The notes below the pieces were generated by a model. That model was not told the DNA's origin. It ran no database searches and saw only the letters and a program-made list of their open reading frames with translations. A program made the position numbers and the translations under genes. Positions 1-9,461 of a DNA stretch of 64,000 nucleotides are shown here, piece by piece. Positions within the stretch are counted from its first letter, which is position 1, and each line of letters opens with the position of its first letter. Source of the DNA: Azospirillum melinis (GTDB taxonomy: Bacteria > Pseudomonadota > Alphaproteobacteria > Azospirillales > Azospirillaceae); assembly GCF_013340935.1 (NCBI RefSeq), contig NZ_WHOS01000019.1:1-64000 (forward strand), written 5' to 3'.

Positions 1-82
1 GGCAGGATGGGGGGGGGCATGGGAGGCGAGGGGGTGGCCGGGCGATAGCCTCACCAACACCCCCCGGTCAGGCCCCCTGCCT

Positions 83-1357
83 TCACGACCGCTGGCGCAG
101 CCGCTCCAGCAGGGCCTTGGTGGCGAAGCCGTCCGGGATCTCCCCGACCGACGCCTGGAAGCGCCGCACCGCGTTGCGGGTGTTCGCCCCGACAATGCCG
201 TCGGCGGCGCCCGGCTCCAGCCCCAGAGATGCCAGACGCTGTTGCAGGTCGATGCGCTCGTCGCGGCTCAGCGCCTGCTCCTCGCGCGGCCAGGGGCCGC
301 GGACACCGGGCTTGCCGGTCATGCGGTCGGCCAGCATGGCGACGGCCAGCGAATAGCTGGTCGACGGGTTGTAGCGCATGATCGCGCGGAAATTGTCGCG
401 CACCAGGAAGGCCGGTCCGCGATGCCCGGCCAGCACCAGGATCGCCGCCGATCCCTCGCCGCCCAGATCGCTGCCGTCCACCGGACGGACGCCCAGCCGG
501 CGCCAGTCCGACAGCGGCTTGGTGATGCTCAACTCCGCCTGATCGTAGGGGAAGCTGTCGGGCAGCCGTACTTCCTGTCCCCAGGACTCGCCCGGCCGCC
601 AGCCGTTCGCCAGCACGAACTTGGCGGTGGAGGCCAGCACGTCGGGCATGCTGCCCCAGATGTCGCGATGGCCGTCGCCGTCCTCGTCGACCGCGTTGCG
701 CAGGAAGACGGTCGGCATGAACTGGGTCTGGCCCATGGCGCCGGCCCAGGAACCGGTCATCCGCTCCGGCGCGATGTCGCCGGAATCGAGGATGCGCAGG
801 GCCGCCAGCAGCTCCGACCGGAAATAGGCGGCGCGGCGCCCTTCGAAGGCCAGCGTCGTCAGCGCGTCGATGACCGAGAAGTTTCCGGTCGACTTGCCGA
901 AGTCCGATTCCACCCCCCAAAAGGCGACCAGGATCTCTCCCGGAACGCCGGTGCGGCGGGTGATGCGGGAAAGCAACGCCGCATGCTCCTGTAACTTCTG
1001 ACGGCCGTCCTGGACGCGCTTTTCATTCACCGCGCTGTCCAAATACTGCCACACTTGCCGGGTGAACTCGGGCTGGGCGCCATCCAGTTCGACGACGCGG
1101 TCGGACAGCTTCACCCGCTGGAAAGCGCGGTCGAAGGTCTGCGGACGGATGCCCTGGCCCAGCGCCTCGGCACGCAGCGCCGCCAGCCACTCGGGGAAAG
1201 AGGCGGGCTGTTGCGCCACGGGCTGGACGGCCGCCGTCGCGGTACCGGGGGCCGAGGCACCGGTTGCGACCGGAGCGGTGGCACCGGTGCTCTGACAGCC
1301 GGCCATCAGCAGGGTGGCGAGAAGGAGGCGGGCGGGATGACGGAACGGAAGTCGCAT
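83..1357 (-). CDS. Lytic murein transglycosylase, MltB-type lipoprotein with C-terminal peptidoglycan-binding domain
   Basis: This 424-residue protein probably cleaves the MurNAc-GlcNAc bond of peptidoglycan from the outer membrane. The N-terminus is a lipoprotein signal with lipobox LMAGC, lipidated Cys at residue 21, followed by an Ala/Thr/Pro-rich linker. The SLT_2/MltB catalytic domain spans about residues 52-345 and contains GVESDFG, whose Glu150 matches the family catalytic acid, and later SWAGAMGQTQFMP. Residues about 365-420 form a PG_binding_1 repeat (LQQRLASLGLEPGAADGIVG). Length and domain order match the alphaproteobacterial MltB/SltB group. It is divergent from the glycosyltransferase gene at 1702. 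Confidence 0.93.
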   Translation of the reverse strand: MRLPFRHPARLLLATLLMAGCQSTGATAPVATGASAPGTATAAVQPVAQQPASFPEWLAALRAEALGQGIRPQTFDRAFQRVKLSDRVVELDGAQPEFTRQVWQYLDSAVNEKRVQDGRQKLQEHAALLSRITRRTGVPGEILVAFWGVESDFGKSTGNFSVIDALTTLAFEGRRAAYFRSELLAALRILDSGDIAPERMTGSWAGAMGQTQFMPTVFLRNAVDEDGDGHRDIWGSMPDVLASTAKFVLANGWRPGESWGQEVRLPDSFPYDQAELSITKPLSDWRRLGVRPVDGSDLGGEGSAAILVLAGHRGPAFLVRDNFRAIMRYNPSTSYSLAVAMLADRMTGKPGVRGPWPREEQALSRDERIDLQQRLASLGLEPGAADGIVGANTRNAVRRFQASVGEIPDGFATKALLERLRQRS

Positions 1358-1701
1358 GCGCTCGGCCGTGATCGGAGGGGAAACCGGGCCGTGACCCTAA
1401 GGCCCCCGGCAGCAAGGCTCAACCGTCAAATGGGCAGGCCTGCGGTGGAAACCCCTATTGCGGGGGATATACGCTTGCAGGTCTGTCGGATTGGTCCATA
1501 TCAAATTTCAATGCAGTGCTTTCGCATTTCCCGTCCGGCGGGTCTTCCTCCTCCGGTGCCGATCCGGGTGACGGCAGTCGCCGGCGGTGCCGCCGGGATG
1601 GGTGGGAAAGCCGGAACACCGTCTTCCTCAATCGCGTTGATCTGGGAGAGCTTCCGTGAGGAAGCCGCCTCCCGTCGCGGAACGCCAAGGGTGCCGACGC
1701 C
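1358..1701. other. Intergenic region between divergent genes
   Basis: These 344 bases separate the leftward transglycosylase gene from the rightward glycosyltransferase gene, so both promoters should lie here. The part around 1450-1520 is less GC-rich than its surroundings. I see no convincing coding frame, hairpin or recognisable operator. Confidence 0.5.
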
Positions 1702-2769
1702 ATGAAAATCGTGATCTTCGGCTTGACCAATGGGTATCGCCAGGAGGGCGGGCACAGCATGCGCTGGCGCGCGCTGATCCATGGGCTGGCGATCCGCGGC
1801 CATCGCGTCGTCGCGGTCGAGCGGGCCGGACCCGGCTCCCCTGTCCCCTGGACCATTCCCAGCGGCGAGGTGCTGTCCTATGCCGCCTGGGACGAGGTGG
1901 CGGTGACGGCCGCGGCACAGGCGGACGATGCCGGGGTGGCGCTGGTGGTGGCGCAGGGGCCGGACGCCCGCCTTGCCGCCGACCTCGTCCGCCAATCCAG
2001 GACCCCGCGCCGCGTGCTCTACGATCCGGAAGCCCCGCTCAGCCTGACGGCACTGGAGGCGGGCGAGGCGGTGGACCATCTTCCGGCCGACGGGCTGGCC
2101 GGCTTCGACATGGTGCTCGCCTCCTGCGGCGGGCCGGCGCTGGACCGCTACCGCGCCAAGGCGGGGGCGGAGTCGGTGGCCCCGCTCTATCCCTGGATCG
2201 TGCCGGAGGCTGACAAGCCCGGAGACTTCAAGCGGGAGTATCTGGCCGATCTCTGCTGCATCGTCGGCGGGCCGGACGGCATCCGCGAGGGGCTGGACAG
2301 CTTCTTCATCGACCCGGCCCAGCGGCTGACCCGCCGGCGCTTCGCGCTGGTCGGCGCCGACCTGCCCGACGGCGTGCCGCGCGCTTCCAACATCCTGACC
2401 TTCCCCGACCTCGACCCGGCGCGTCATGCCGATGTGCTGGCTTCGGCCAGTCTCGCACTGACGCTGGCCCGCGACGACGAGCGCCGGATCGGCTGGTGCC
2501 CGTCGCCCCGGCTGTTCCTGGCTGCCGCCTGCGGGTCCGCCATCGTCGCCGACCAATGGGAGGGGCTGGACAGCTTTTTCGAACCCGGTCGCGAGATCCT
2601 GGTCGCCGCCCAGACCGACGACGTGACCACGGCGATGATGCTGCCGCGCAACCACCTGACCGACCTCGGCCGCCGGGCCCGCAAGCGGGTGCTGGCCGAA
2701 CACAGCGCCGAGCGGCGCGTGCAGGAGCTGCGCAGCATCCTGGACCTGAAAGGTGGCGGCGACGACTGA
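1702..2769 (+). CDS. CgeB-like glycosyltransferase family protein
   Basis: A 355-residue cytoplasmic protein that looks like a GT-B fold glycosyltransferase. The start MKIVIFGLT followed by a glycine-rich segment fits the first Rossmann strand. Residues about 235-345 match the Glyco_trans_1_2 (CgeB C-terminal) pattern: a PSPRLFLAAACGSAIV stretch, then WEGLDSFFEPGREILVA, and an HSAERRVQELRSIL tail. Donor and acceptor cannot be read from sequence. There are no glycan-cluster neighbours; a GNAT gene follows about 110 bp downstream. A weak AAGGG lies about 12 bases before the ATG. Confidence 0.75.
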   Translation: MKIVIFGLTNGYRQEGGHSMRWRALIHGLAIRGHRVVAVERAGPGSPVPWTIPSGEVLSYAAWDEVAVTAAAQADDAGVALVVAQGPDARLAADLVRQSRTPRRVLYDPEAPLSLTALEAGEAVDHLPADGLAGFDMVLASCGGPALDRYRAKAGAESVAPLYPWIVPEADKPGDFKREYLADLCCIVGGPDGIREGLDSFFIDPAQRLTRRRFALVGADLPDGVPRASNILTFPDLDPARHADVLASASLALTLARDDERRIGWCPSPRLFLAAACGSAIVADQWEGLDSFFEPGREILVAAQTDDVTTAMMLPRNHLTDLGRRARKRVLAEHSAERRVQELRSILDLKGGGDD

Positions 2770-2877
2770 CGTCATCCGGTTCAACGGGGGTGCGAAAGAG
2801 CGGGGAGCGGGCTATGGTCCGCTCCCCATTTCGTTTTGCGTCCAATGCCGTTTAAATCATCAGGGAGCCCGCCGCCG

Positions 2878-3375
2878 ATGCCGACCGTCACCATCCGCCC
2901 CGCCGTCGAGGAGGATTGCACGACCATCCTGCGCTTCGTCCGCGAACTGGCGGAATTCGAGCGCGAGGCCGATGCGGTCAAGGCGACCGAGGAGGATTTC
3001 CGCCGCGACGGCTGGGGGCCGCAGCCGGTGTTCGAGGCGCTGATCGCCGAACTGGACGGCGCGCCGGTCGGCTTCGCGCTGACCTTCCGCAACTTCTCCA
3101 CCTGGGAGGGGCGGCCCGGCCTCTATGTCGAGGATCTCTACGTCACACCCGACGCCCGGCGCTACGGCGTCGGCCGCAAGCTCCTGGCCGCGGTGGCGAA
3201 GCGCGCGGTGGAGCGCGGTTACCGCCGGGTGGATCTGAGCGTTCTGGATTGGAACCCGGCGCGTGGATTCTACGACCGGGTCGGCTTCCGCCAGATGAAG
3301 GAATGGCTTCCCTATCGCCTGACCGGGGAGGCCCTTTCCGACCTTGCGGCGGAAGTCGGTACCGGGGAAGAGTAA
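2878..3375 (+). CDS. GNAT family N-acetyltransferase
   Basis: A 165-residue single-domain GNAT acetyltransferase. The acetyl-CoA binding motif A is visible as VEDLYVTPDARRYGVGRKLL, with the R-x-x-G-x-G loop, followed by DWNPARGFYDRVGF, typical of the last strands. It resembles the diamine/polyamine-type (SSAT-like) GNATs in its compact length and early EEDC/ELAEFE segment, but the substrate is not determinable. I chose the ATG at 2878 because GGAG lies about 10 bases upstream; an in-frame TTG at 2836 would add 14 residues without a ribosome-binding site. Confidence 0.88.
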   Translation: MPTVTIRPAVEEDCTTILRFVRELAEFEREADAVKATEEDFRRDGWGPQPVFEALIAELDGAPVGFALTFRNFSTWEGRPGLYVEDLYVTPDARRYGVGRKLLAAVAKRAVERGYRRVDLSVLDWNPARGFYDRVGFRQMKEWLPYRLTGEALSDLAAEVGTGEE

Positions 3376-3385
3376 AAAGCGGGGA

Positions 3386-3601
3386 TCAGACGGCGCGGTT
3401 CAGAGCAGACGCGCCGATGATCTCGGCGTAGTCGGCACGCTCGCTGCGCAGGTTCGACAGAAGATCGACCAGGCTGTCGCGGACGAAGGCATCGTCCTGT
3501 TCGACGATGGTGTCTTGCGTCAATCGAATGAATTGGTCGAGAAGCGCGATATGGGCCGCGGAGGAGGAGGTGATCTTCTTCGAGTTGACGGCGCCGATCA
3601 T
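3386..3601 (-). CDS. Small conserved-looking hypothetical protein (71 aa)
   Basis: A 71-residue mostly helical protein starting MIGAVNSKKITSSSAAHIAL, with an acidic stretch QDTIVEQDDAFVRDSLVDLL. I do not recognise a family. The start at 3601 is preceded by a strong AGGGAG ribosome-binding site about 7 bases upstream, better than any earlier in-frame start. It converges on the GNAT gene. A 9-bp hairpin lies in its leader (3627-3652). Confidence 0.6.
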   Translation of the reverse strand: MIGAVNSKKITSSSAAHIALLDQFIRLTQDTIVEQDDAFVRDSLVDLLSNLRSERADYAEIIGASALNRAV

Positions 3602-3966
3602 GTAAATCTCCCTAGGCCTGAGCGTTCCCGATGGCCTTATCAAGCCATCGGGCGAGTTAAAGACTTCCTAACGGGACTATGCGGCAGGTGGTATCTTCGG
3701 GGGTACTTCCGATCTATGGTCGCGTTATATAGGATCGCCCCGAAGAGTTACCTCAAAACGTCTATGCGGACATTTGAAGTTCTGCTGCAATCGATCCCCG
3801 TCGGATGCCCCGGCGGGTAGCATGCATGATGACAACACGCACCGCTATGTCCGGTTGCTCAGACCGCCCGAGGGAATTGGAGGGAGGGACCACCGAAGGG
3901 TGCAGTCCCGCCCACCCGGTTGGGGAAATACAACCCCCTGAAAATGCTGACTCCCGAAAAAGTCGA
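3602..3966. other. Intergenic region between two small leftward genes
   Basis: About 365 bases without a supported gene. It holds the leader and probable promoter of the 71-aa gene: read leftward there is a TATATAAC stretch near 3725-3735, and the hairpin at 3627-3652. I see nothing else that I can name. Confidence 0.4.
3627..3652 (-). promoter_or_regulatory. Leader hairpin upstream of the 71-aa gene
   Basis: CCCGATGGC (3627-3635) pairs perfectly with GCCATCGGG (3644-3652) around an 8-base loop. It lies about 25 bases upstream of the start codon, between the presumed promoter and the ribosome-binding site. There is no T-tract directly after it, so it could be an RNA stability or regulatory element rather than a terminator. 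Confidence 0.4.
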
Positions 3967-4215
3967 TCAGGCGGCGCGGCGGGCGGCGGTGCGGTCGCGG
4001 GCATCGGCACGCTCCAGGGCGCGGGCGATCAGATCGTCGAAAACTCCGCCGATGGGCTGTTCCAGAACTGCGGCCCGGCCGGCAAGCATCGGGCCTTCCA
4101 TCAGCAGGGAGCCTTCCTCGCCGGGTCCGAGAACCCGCCAGCCGCGGCTCTTCATCTCTGCAACGCGCGTCCGGGCAATGAAGGCGCGGACATGGTCGTA
4201 TGCCAGATCGTCCAT
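3967..4215 (-). CDS. Small hypothetical protein (82 aa)
   Basis: An 82-residue soluble protein with an acidic N-terminal half and Arg/Ala-rich C-terminus (ARALERADARDRTAARRAA). No family recognised. A GGGGAACAGG purine-rich stretch directly precedes the ATG. Codon use follows the GC-rich third-position pattern of neighbouring genes, which supports it being real, but the call rests mainly on that and on the ribosome-binding site. Confidence 0.5.
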   Translation of the reverse strand: MDDLAYDHVRAFIARTRVAEMKSRGWRVLGPGEEGSLLMEGPMLAGRAAVLEQPIGGVFDDLIARALERADARDRTAARRAA

Positions 4216-4486
4216 CCTGTTCCCCCAATCACGGTCGATAGCCGCCGGCCTTGCGGCGGATCATTGAGGAAAGCGTACGGAAGAATAGCGAACGCAACAA
4301 GAACAAATTCGAGTGAATAGCGAGGATTTCCGCCGAGTCGCTCAAGCTCCCGCTTGGAGCGTGGCCCTGGCCTGCGCATTTCCGGCCCTTGCCGTTCCGG
4401 GGTCCACCGCAAAGATCAGGCGGAGCGGGGACAGTTGCAACCCGTCCCACCCGTGACCAAAAGCGGCGATCAGGAAAGGTCCGACC

Positions 4487-5878
<1,392 letters not shown>

Positions 5879-5967
5879 GCTTGGGGTTAGGGTGGGGGTT
5901 GAGTTATCCCGGCCGCACCGGCCTTCCTCTGACCACCCCCATCTCCCACTGCGATGCGTGCGTGACC

Positions 5968-6174
5968 ATGAAGAAGCGTTCGGTCCTGATCGCCGGCCAT
6001 CCCACCAGCGTCTCCCTCGAGGAAGAGTTCTGGGACGCCCTGAAATCGGTGGCGCAGTCCCGTGGCCTGTCGGTCAATGCCCTGATCGAGGAGATCGACC
6101 AGACCCGGAGCGGCAACCTGTCCAGCGCCATCCGCGTCCACGTGCTGAAGGCGGTGCAGGGGCGCGGGGAGTAG
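5968..6174 (+). CDS. Ribbon-helix-helix domain protein (RHH_4 type)
   Basis: A 68-residue protein of the short ribbon-helix-helix type seen in alphaproteobacteria. TSVSLEEEFWDALKSVAQ would be strand and first helix; GLSVNALIEEIDQTR the second helix; the tail NLSSAIRVHVLKAV is typical of the RHH_4 group. RHH proteins usually bind DNA as dimers, often as autorepressors, but no antitoxin partner is adjacent. The ATG at 5968 is preferred; GTG at 5962 would add two residues. No strong ribosome-binding site is visible. Confidence 0.78.
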   Translation: MKKRSVLIAGHPTSVSLEEEFWDALKSVAQSRGLSVNALIEEIDQTRSGNLSSAIRVHVLKAVQGRGE

Positions 6175-6267
6175 GGGACCTCTCGGATACCCGCAGGTGG
6201 ACACCCGCCCATTGCCGGCGTACACGGGTGCCTGCCCCCCTCGCCACCTTGCCAAGACCCCGCCGCC

Positions 6268-6990
6268 ATGCCGCCAGACGTCACCACGCTCGACATCGTC
6301 GCCTTCGTCTGGTTCATCGGTTCCTGGGTCGGCTTCACCGTCACCCAGGACCATCTGCTGTCCAACCGCAACGTGGTGAACCGGCATCTGCGGATCGTGC
6401 GCCGCCACTGGATCGAGCGGATGCTGGAGCGCGACAACCGCATCATGGACGCGCAGCTGTTCGGTCACACCATGCACAGCTGCACCTTCTTCGCCTCCAC
6501 CAACATGCTGGTGCTGGCCGGATTGATCGGCTCCTTCGGTGCGGCGGAGCGGGCGCAGCAGCTGATATCGGACCTGTCCTTCGCCGTCCCGACCTCGCAC
6601 CAGATGTTCGAGATCAAGATGCTGCTGATGGTGGTGATCTTCACCTTCGGCTTCTTCAAGTTCACCTGGGCGCTGCGTCAGTACAATTACTGCTGCGCCC
6701 TGATCGGCTCTGCGCCGATGCCGCCGGTGCCGCCGCAGGACCGCCGGGAGATCGCCCAGACCATCAGCGAGGCGCTGACCCTGGCCATCGTCGCGCTAAA
6801 CGGGGGCATCCGCGCCTATTACTTCGCACTGGCGGCCCTGGTCTGGATTATCGGCCCCATTCCGCTGATCGCGGCGTCCAGCGGCGTCGTTTTCGTTCTC
6901 ACCCGCCGTCAGGCGTTTTCCGCCACCGAAAAGGTCATCCGCGTACAGACCCAATGGTTGGAGAGAAACGATTCAAGCAAGGCGAAATAA
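6268..6990 (+). CDS. DUF599 family integral membrane protein
   Basis: A 240-residue inner membrane protein of the DUF599 family. Hydrophobic segments appear at about residues 8-28, 78-95, 115-135 and 190-220. The family traits are visible: an N-terminal helix followed by basic HLRIVRRHWIERML, then DNRIMDAQLFGH, and a third segment ending FFKFTWALRQYNY. Biological role is unknown for the family. It follows the RHH gene by about 90 bp on the same strand; co-transcription is possible but not shown. Confidence 0.85.
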   Translation: MPPDVTTLDIVAFVWFIGSWVGFTVTQDHLLSNRNVVNRHLRIVRRHWIERMLERDNRIMDAQLFGHTMHSCTFFASTNMLVLAGLIGSFGAAERAQQLISDLSFAVPTSHQMFEIKMLLMVVIFTFGFFKFTWALRQYNYCCALIGSAPMPPVPPQDRREIAQTISEALTLAIVALNGGIRAYYFALAALVWIIGPIPLIAASSGVVFVLTRRQAFSATEKVIRVQTQWLERNDSSKAK

Positions 6991-7127
6991 CAAATAAAAT
7001 CCCACACGTTTTCTTCGGCATGCGACCAAATATCCTCTACCTGATGGCGAGTTGCGGCGGCTAAGGTCCGGTCATCAAGGATCGCACGACAGCTTGTCGG
7101 CGCGGCGCAGAGAACAAGAGGGCGAAA

Positions 7128-7343
7128 ATGAACGCCGATACTGCATTGACCATCATGGAAGCCCTTGATCAGGCCGAGGCTCTGCTGAACCGCGTTCACC
7201 TGCGCGACGGCTATGCCGGCCGTGACACGCTGGCCCGCAACCGGGAACTTCTAAACGCGGCCCGTCATCGGCTCGAGCAGGTCCACAGCATCGAGGAAAT
7301 GGGCGTGTTCGAAGGCTTCGGCCGGTCCCCCGCCCTGGCCTGA
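7128..7343 (+). CDS. Small hypothetical protein (71 aa)
   Basis: A 71-residue, mostly helical, hydrophilic protein (MNADTALTIMEALDQAEALL to FGRSPALA). No family recognised. It has a good ribosome-binding site (AGAGGG about 6 bases before the ATG) and neighbour-like codon use. It converges with the EAL-domain gene, whose stop is about 30 bp away. Confidence 0.55.
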   Translation: MNADTALTIMEALDQAEALLNRVHLRDGYAGRDTLARNRELLNAARHRLEQVHSIEEMGVFEGFGRSPALA

Positions 7344-7375
7344 GACGGCACCGGCATTCTGGCAATCGCGGCGCG

Positions 7376-9133
7376 TCAGCCCTTCAGCAGTACCTTGCCG
7401 CCGCTGCGCACCTTCGACCAGTCCTTGGCGAAATAGGCGAAGTCGCTCGACGGCCGGCTGAACAGGAAGCCCTGGGCAAACGACACGCCCAAGCCGTTCA
7501 GCAGCTCGGCGTGCACCGTCTCCTCCACCTGCTCGCCGATCAGCTCCAGCCCCAACTGGCGGCAGACATCGACCATGCTGCGCAGCATCGCCATATCGCG
7601 CGGGCTGTTCACGGCGCCGCGGACGAACTTGCCGTCGATCTTGGCAAAGTCGGCCTGGATGCCATACAGCGACTGAAAGCTGGTGGACCCGGCGCCGACA
7701 TCGTCCAGGCAGATGCGGAAGCCGCTTTCGCGCAGCTTCTGCAACACCTCGTTCAGCTTGGCGATGTCGGTGACGACGACGGTTTCCGTCACTTCGATGA
7801 GCAGCTTCGCGGCCAGATCGCCGTAGGGGGCGACGACCGACTGGAACTGCTTGAAGAAGATCGGGCTCATCAGCGTCTTGGCCGACAGGTTGATCGCCAC
7901 GTCGGGCAGCTTCGGTTCCTTGCGGAACTGCTGCAGCGTGTCCAGCACCGTGCGGGTCAGCAGCAGGTCGAAGTCGTAGATCAGCCCCACATCCTCGGCG
8001 AAGGTGATGAAATCGGCCGGCGAACTCATCCCTTCGACCCGGGTCAGCGCCTCCAGATGGTGGACGGCGCCGGTGCCGATGTCGACGATCGGCTGGTAAA
8101 CGACGATGAAGTTGCGGTTATCGATGGTGTCGCGCAGCTGTCCGATCCGCTCCACCGCCCCGGCCATCAGGCGGTTCGCGCCATCCTCCAGGCTGGAGAT
8201 GGTGAACTCGCCGCCCTGCGCGGAGGCGAAGGCCTGCACGGTGTAGACCAGCGCCCGCGCGGCATCCGCGGCGTCCAGCCGGTCGTCGGCCATGTCCAGC
8301 GTCCAAGACCGGATGCCGCCGGGCAGGGCGCCGCCCGCCGCCTCGATGATCTGGGCGATATGGCCCTGCACCTCGCGCCCGTCGATGTCGGCGGCATGCA
8401 CGATGCCATAGCGGTCGCCGGTCAGCTGCCCGGCGCTGTCGCCGTCGGCGGAGATGCCGCGCAGATAGGCGTCGATGCCCTCGCGCACCTCCGCCGCCGC
8501 TCCCTCCGGCATCGAGTCCACCATCGCTTGCAACCCCTCGACCAGCAGCAGGGTCAGCCCCTGCTCCAGTCCCCTTTCGCGCGCGGCGTGGATGCGTTCC
8601 TCCAGGATGCCGGCGAAGCCGCACTGGTCGAGCAGTTCACCCTGGGCCGCCGTGACCGCCCCACTGCCGCCGTTGCCACGGGCCGGAGCGGTCAGCAGCA
8701 CGGTGAGGAACAGGGAACCGGGACAGGAGTCGAGCCGGCAGCCGCCGAGCAGTGCCGGGAACTGCTGACCGTCGAAGGCCTGGAACATCACGCGCGACGG
8801 CTTGATCCGCGCCTTTTCGCGGATGCGGTCGAACAGGACATGGACGTATTTGCGGTCGCCGGGGGCCACCACTTCCATCAGGTTGCTGCCGACCAGCCCG
8901 CCGACCTCGCCCTTGGTCAGCCGGCAGCGGGCGCCGGCGGAAAACAGGATGTTGCCCTGGGGATCCGATTCGATCAGTAGATCGGCGGCGGCGAAGGCAA
9001 AGCCGACGAAGCGGTCGCGGTCACGGCTGGACTGCGGGCGGCGATGACCGGCCGCGCCGGAGGCCGGGGTGACGGCCGGTCCAATCGGGAGAGGGGAGCG
9101 ACCTGCGCTTTCCTGCGACAAGGGCATCGTCAT
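7376..9133 (-). CDS. PAS / degenerate GGDEF-like / EAL domain protein (putative c-di-GMP phosphodiesterase)
   Basis: A 585-residue cytoplasmic protein. A PAS-like sensor lies at about 40-145 (FAAADLLIESDPQGNILF). A middle segment at about 160-330 contains GDRYGIV where GGDEF proteins have GGDEFAIV, so it looks like a decayed cyclase domain. The EAL domain fills about 340-570 with LEALTR, NLSAKT, IEVTET, DDVGAG, KIDGKF, GEQVE and AQGF, retaining the metal and catalytic acid positions; it should hydrolyse c-di-GMP. No membrane segment. I start at the ATG at 9133, because the sequence further upstream (to an ATG at 9268) has lower GC3 and looks like promoter DNA. Confidence 0.87.
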   Translation of the reverse strand: MTMPLSQESAGRSPLPIGPAVTPASGAAGHRRPQSSRDRDRFVGFAFAAADLLIESDPQGNILFSAGARCRLTKGEVGGLVGSNLMEVVAPGDRKYVHVLFDRIREKARIKPSRVMFQAFDGQQFPALLGGCRLDSCPGSLFLTVLLTAPARGNGGSGAVTAAQGELLDQCGFAGILEERIHAARERGLEQGLTLLLVEGLQAMVDSMPEGAAAEVREGIDAYLRGISADGDSAGQLTGDRYGIVHAADIDGREVQGHIAQIIEAAGGALPGGIRSWTLDMADDRLDAADAARALVYTVQAFASAQGGEFTISSLEDGANRLMAGAVERIGQLRDTIDNRNFIVVYQPIVDIGTGAVHHLEALTRVEGMSSPADFITFAEDVGLIYDFDLLLTRTVLDTLQQFRKEPKLPDVAINLSAKTLMSPIFFKQFQSVVAPYGDLAAKLLIEVTETVVVTDIAKLNEVLQKLRESGFRICLDDVGAGSTSFQSLYGIQADFAKIDGKFVRGAVNSPRDMAMLRSMVDVCRQLGLELIGEQVEETVHAELLNGLGVSFAQGFLFSRPSSDFAYFAKDWSKVRSGGKVLLKG

Positions 9134-9461
9134 CCGGTTACAAATTACATCAAAGTTTAGAGATTTTCTTCCTGAATGCAACAGAGGGTAACCAATATTG
9201 ATAGGAGATAAAAGCCGCATCAATGGGAAATGACCTTCGTCTGACTTGGACGCGACAATTTGAGACATCTATCTCGTAAATACGAACTACCGGACGTGAC
9301 TTTGCGGGGTGCTCATGTCCGCAATTAATAACGTTACCAGGAGATTGACGAAATCGTTCCGATGTCGGAATGACCGTTGTCGATGATGTCCGGCATGAGC
9401 AGGCGGCCCTATCGCGTCTTTTCCGCAGGAGCCGCCTCGCCATGCATCATGGTTAAGAAGG
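9134..9461. other. AT-rich intergenic region upstream of the EAL gene
   Basis: About 330 bases of clearly lower GC content between two leftward genes. The promoter of the EAL-protein gene should be here. I found no confident coding frame or named operator. The possible 45-residue N-terminal extension of the EAL protein would use 9134-9268. Confidence 0.4.

Noticed and set aside
1..82. G-rich start of the window as a regulatory quadruplex
   Set aside because: Only one long G-run with short flanks; it lies past the stop of the first gene and the context is cut by the window edge.
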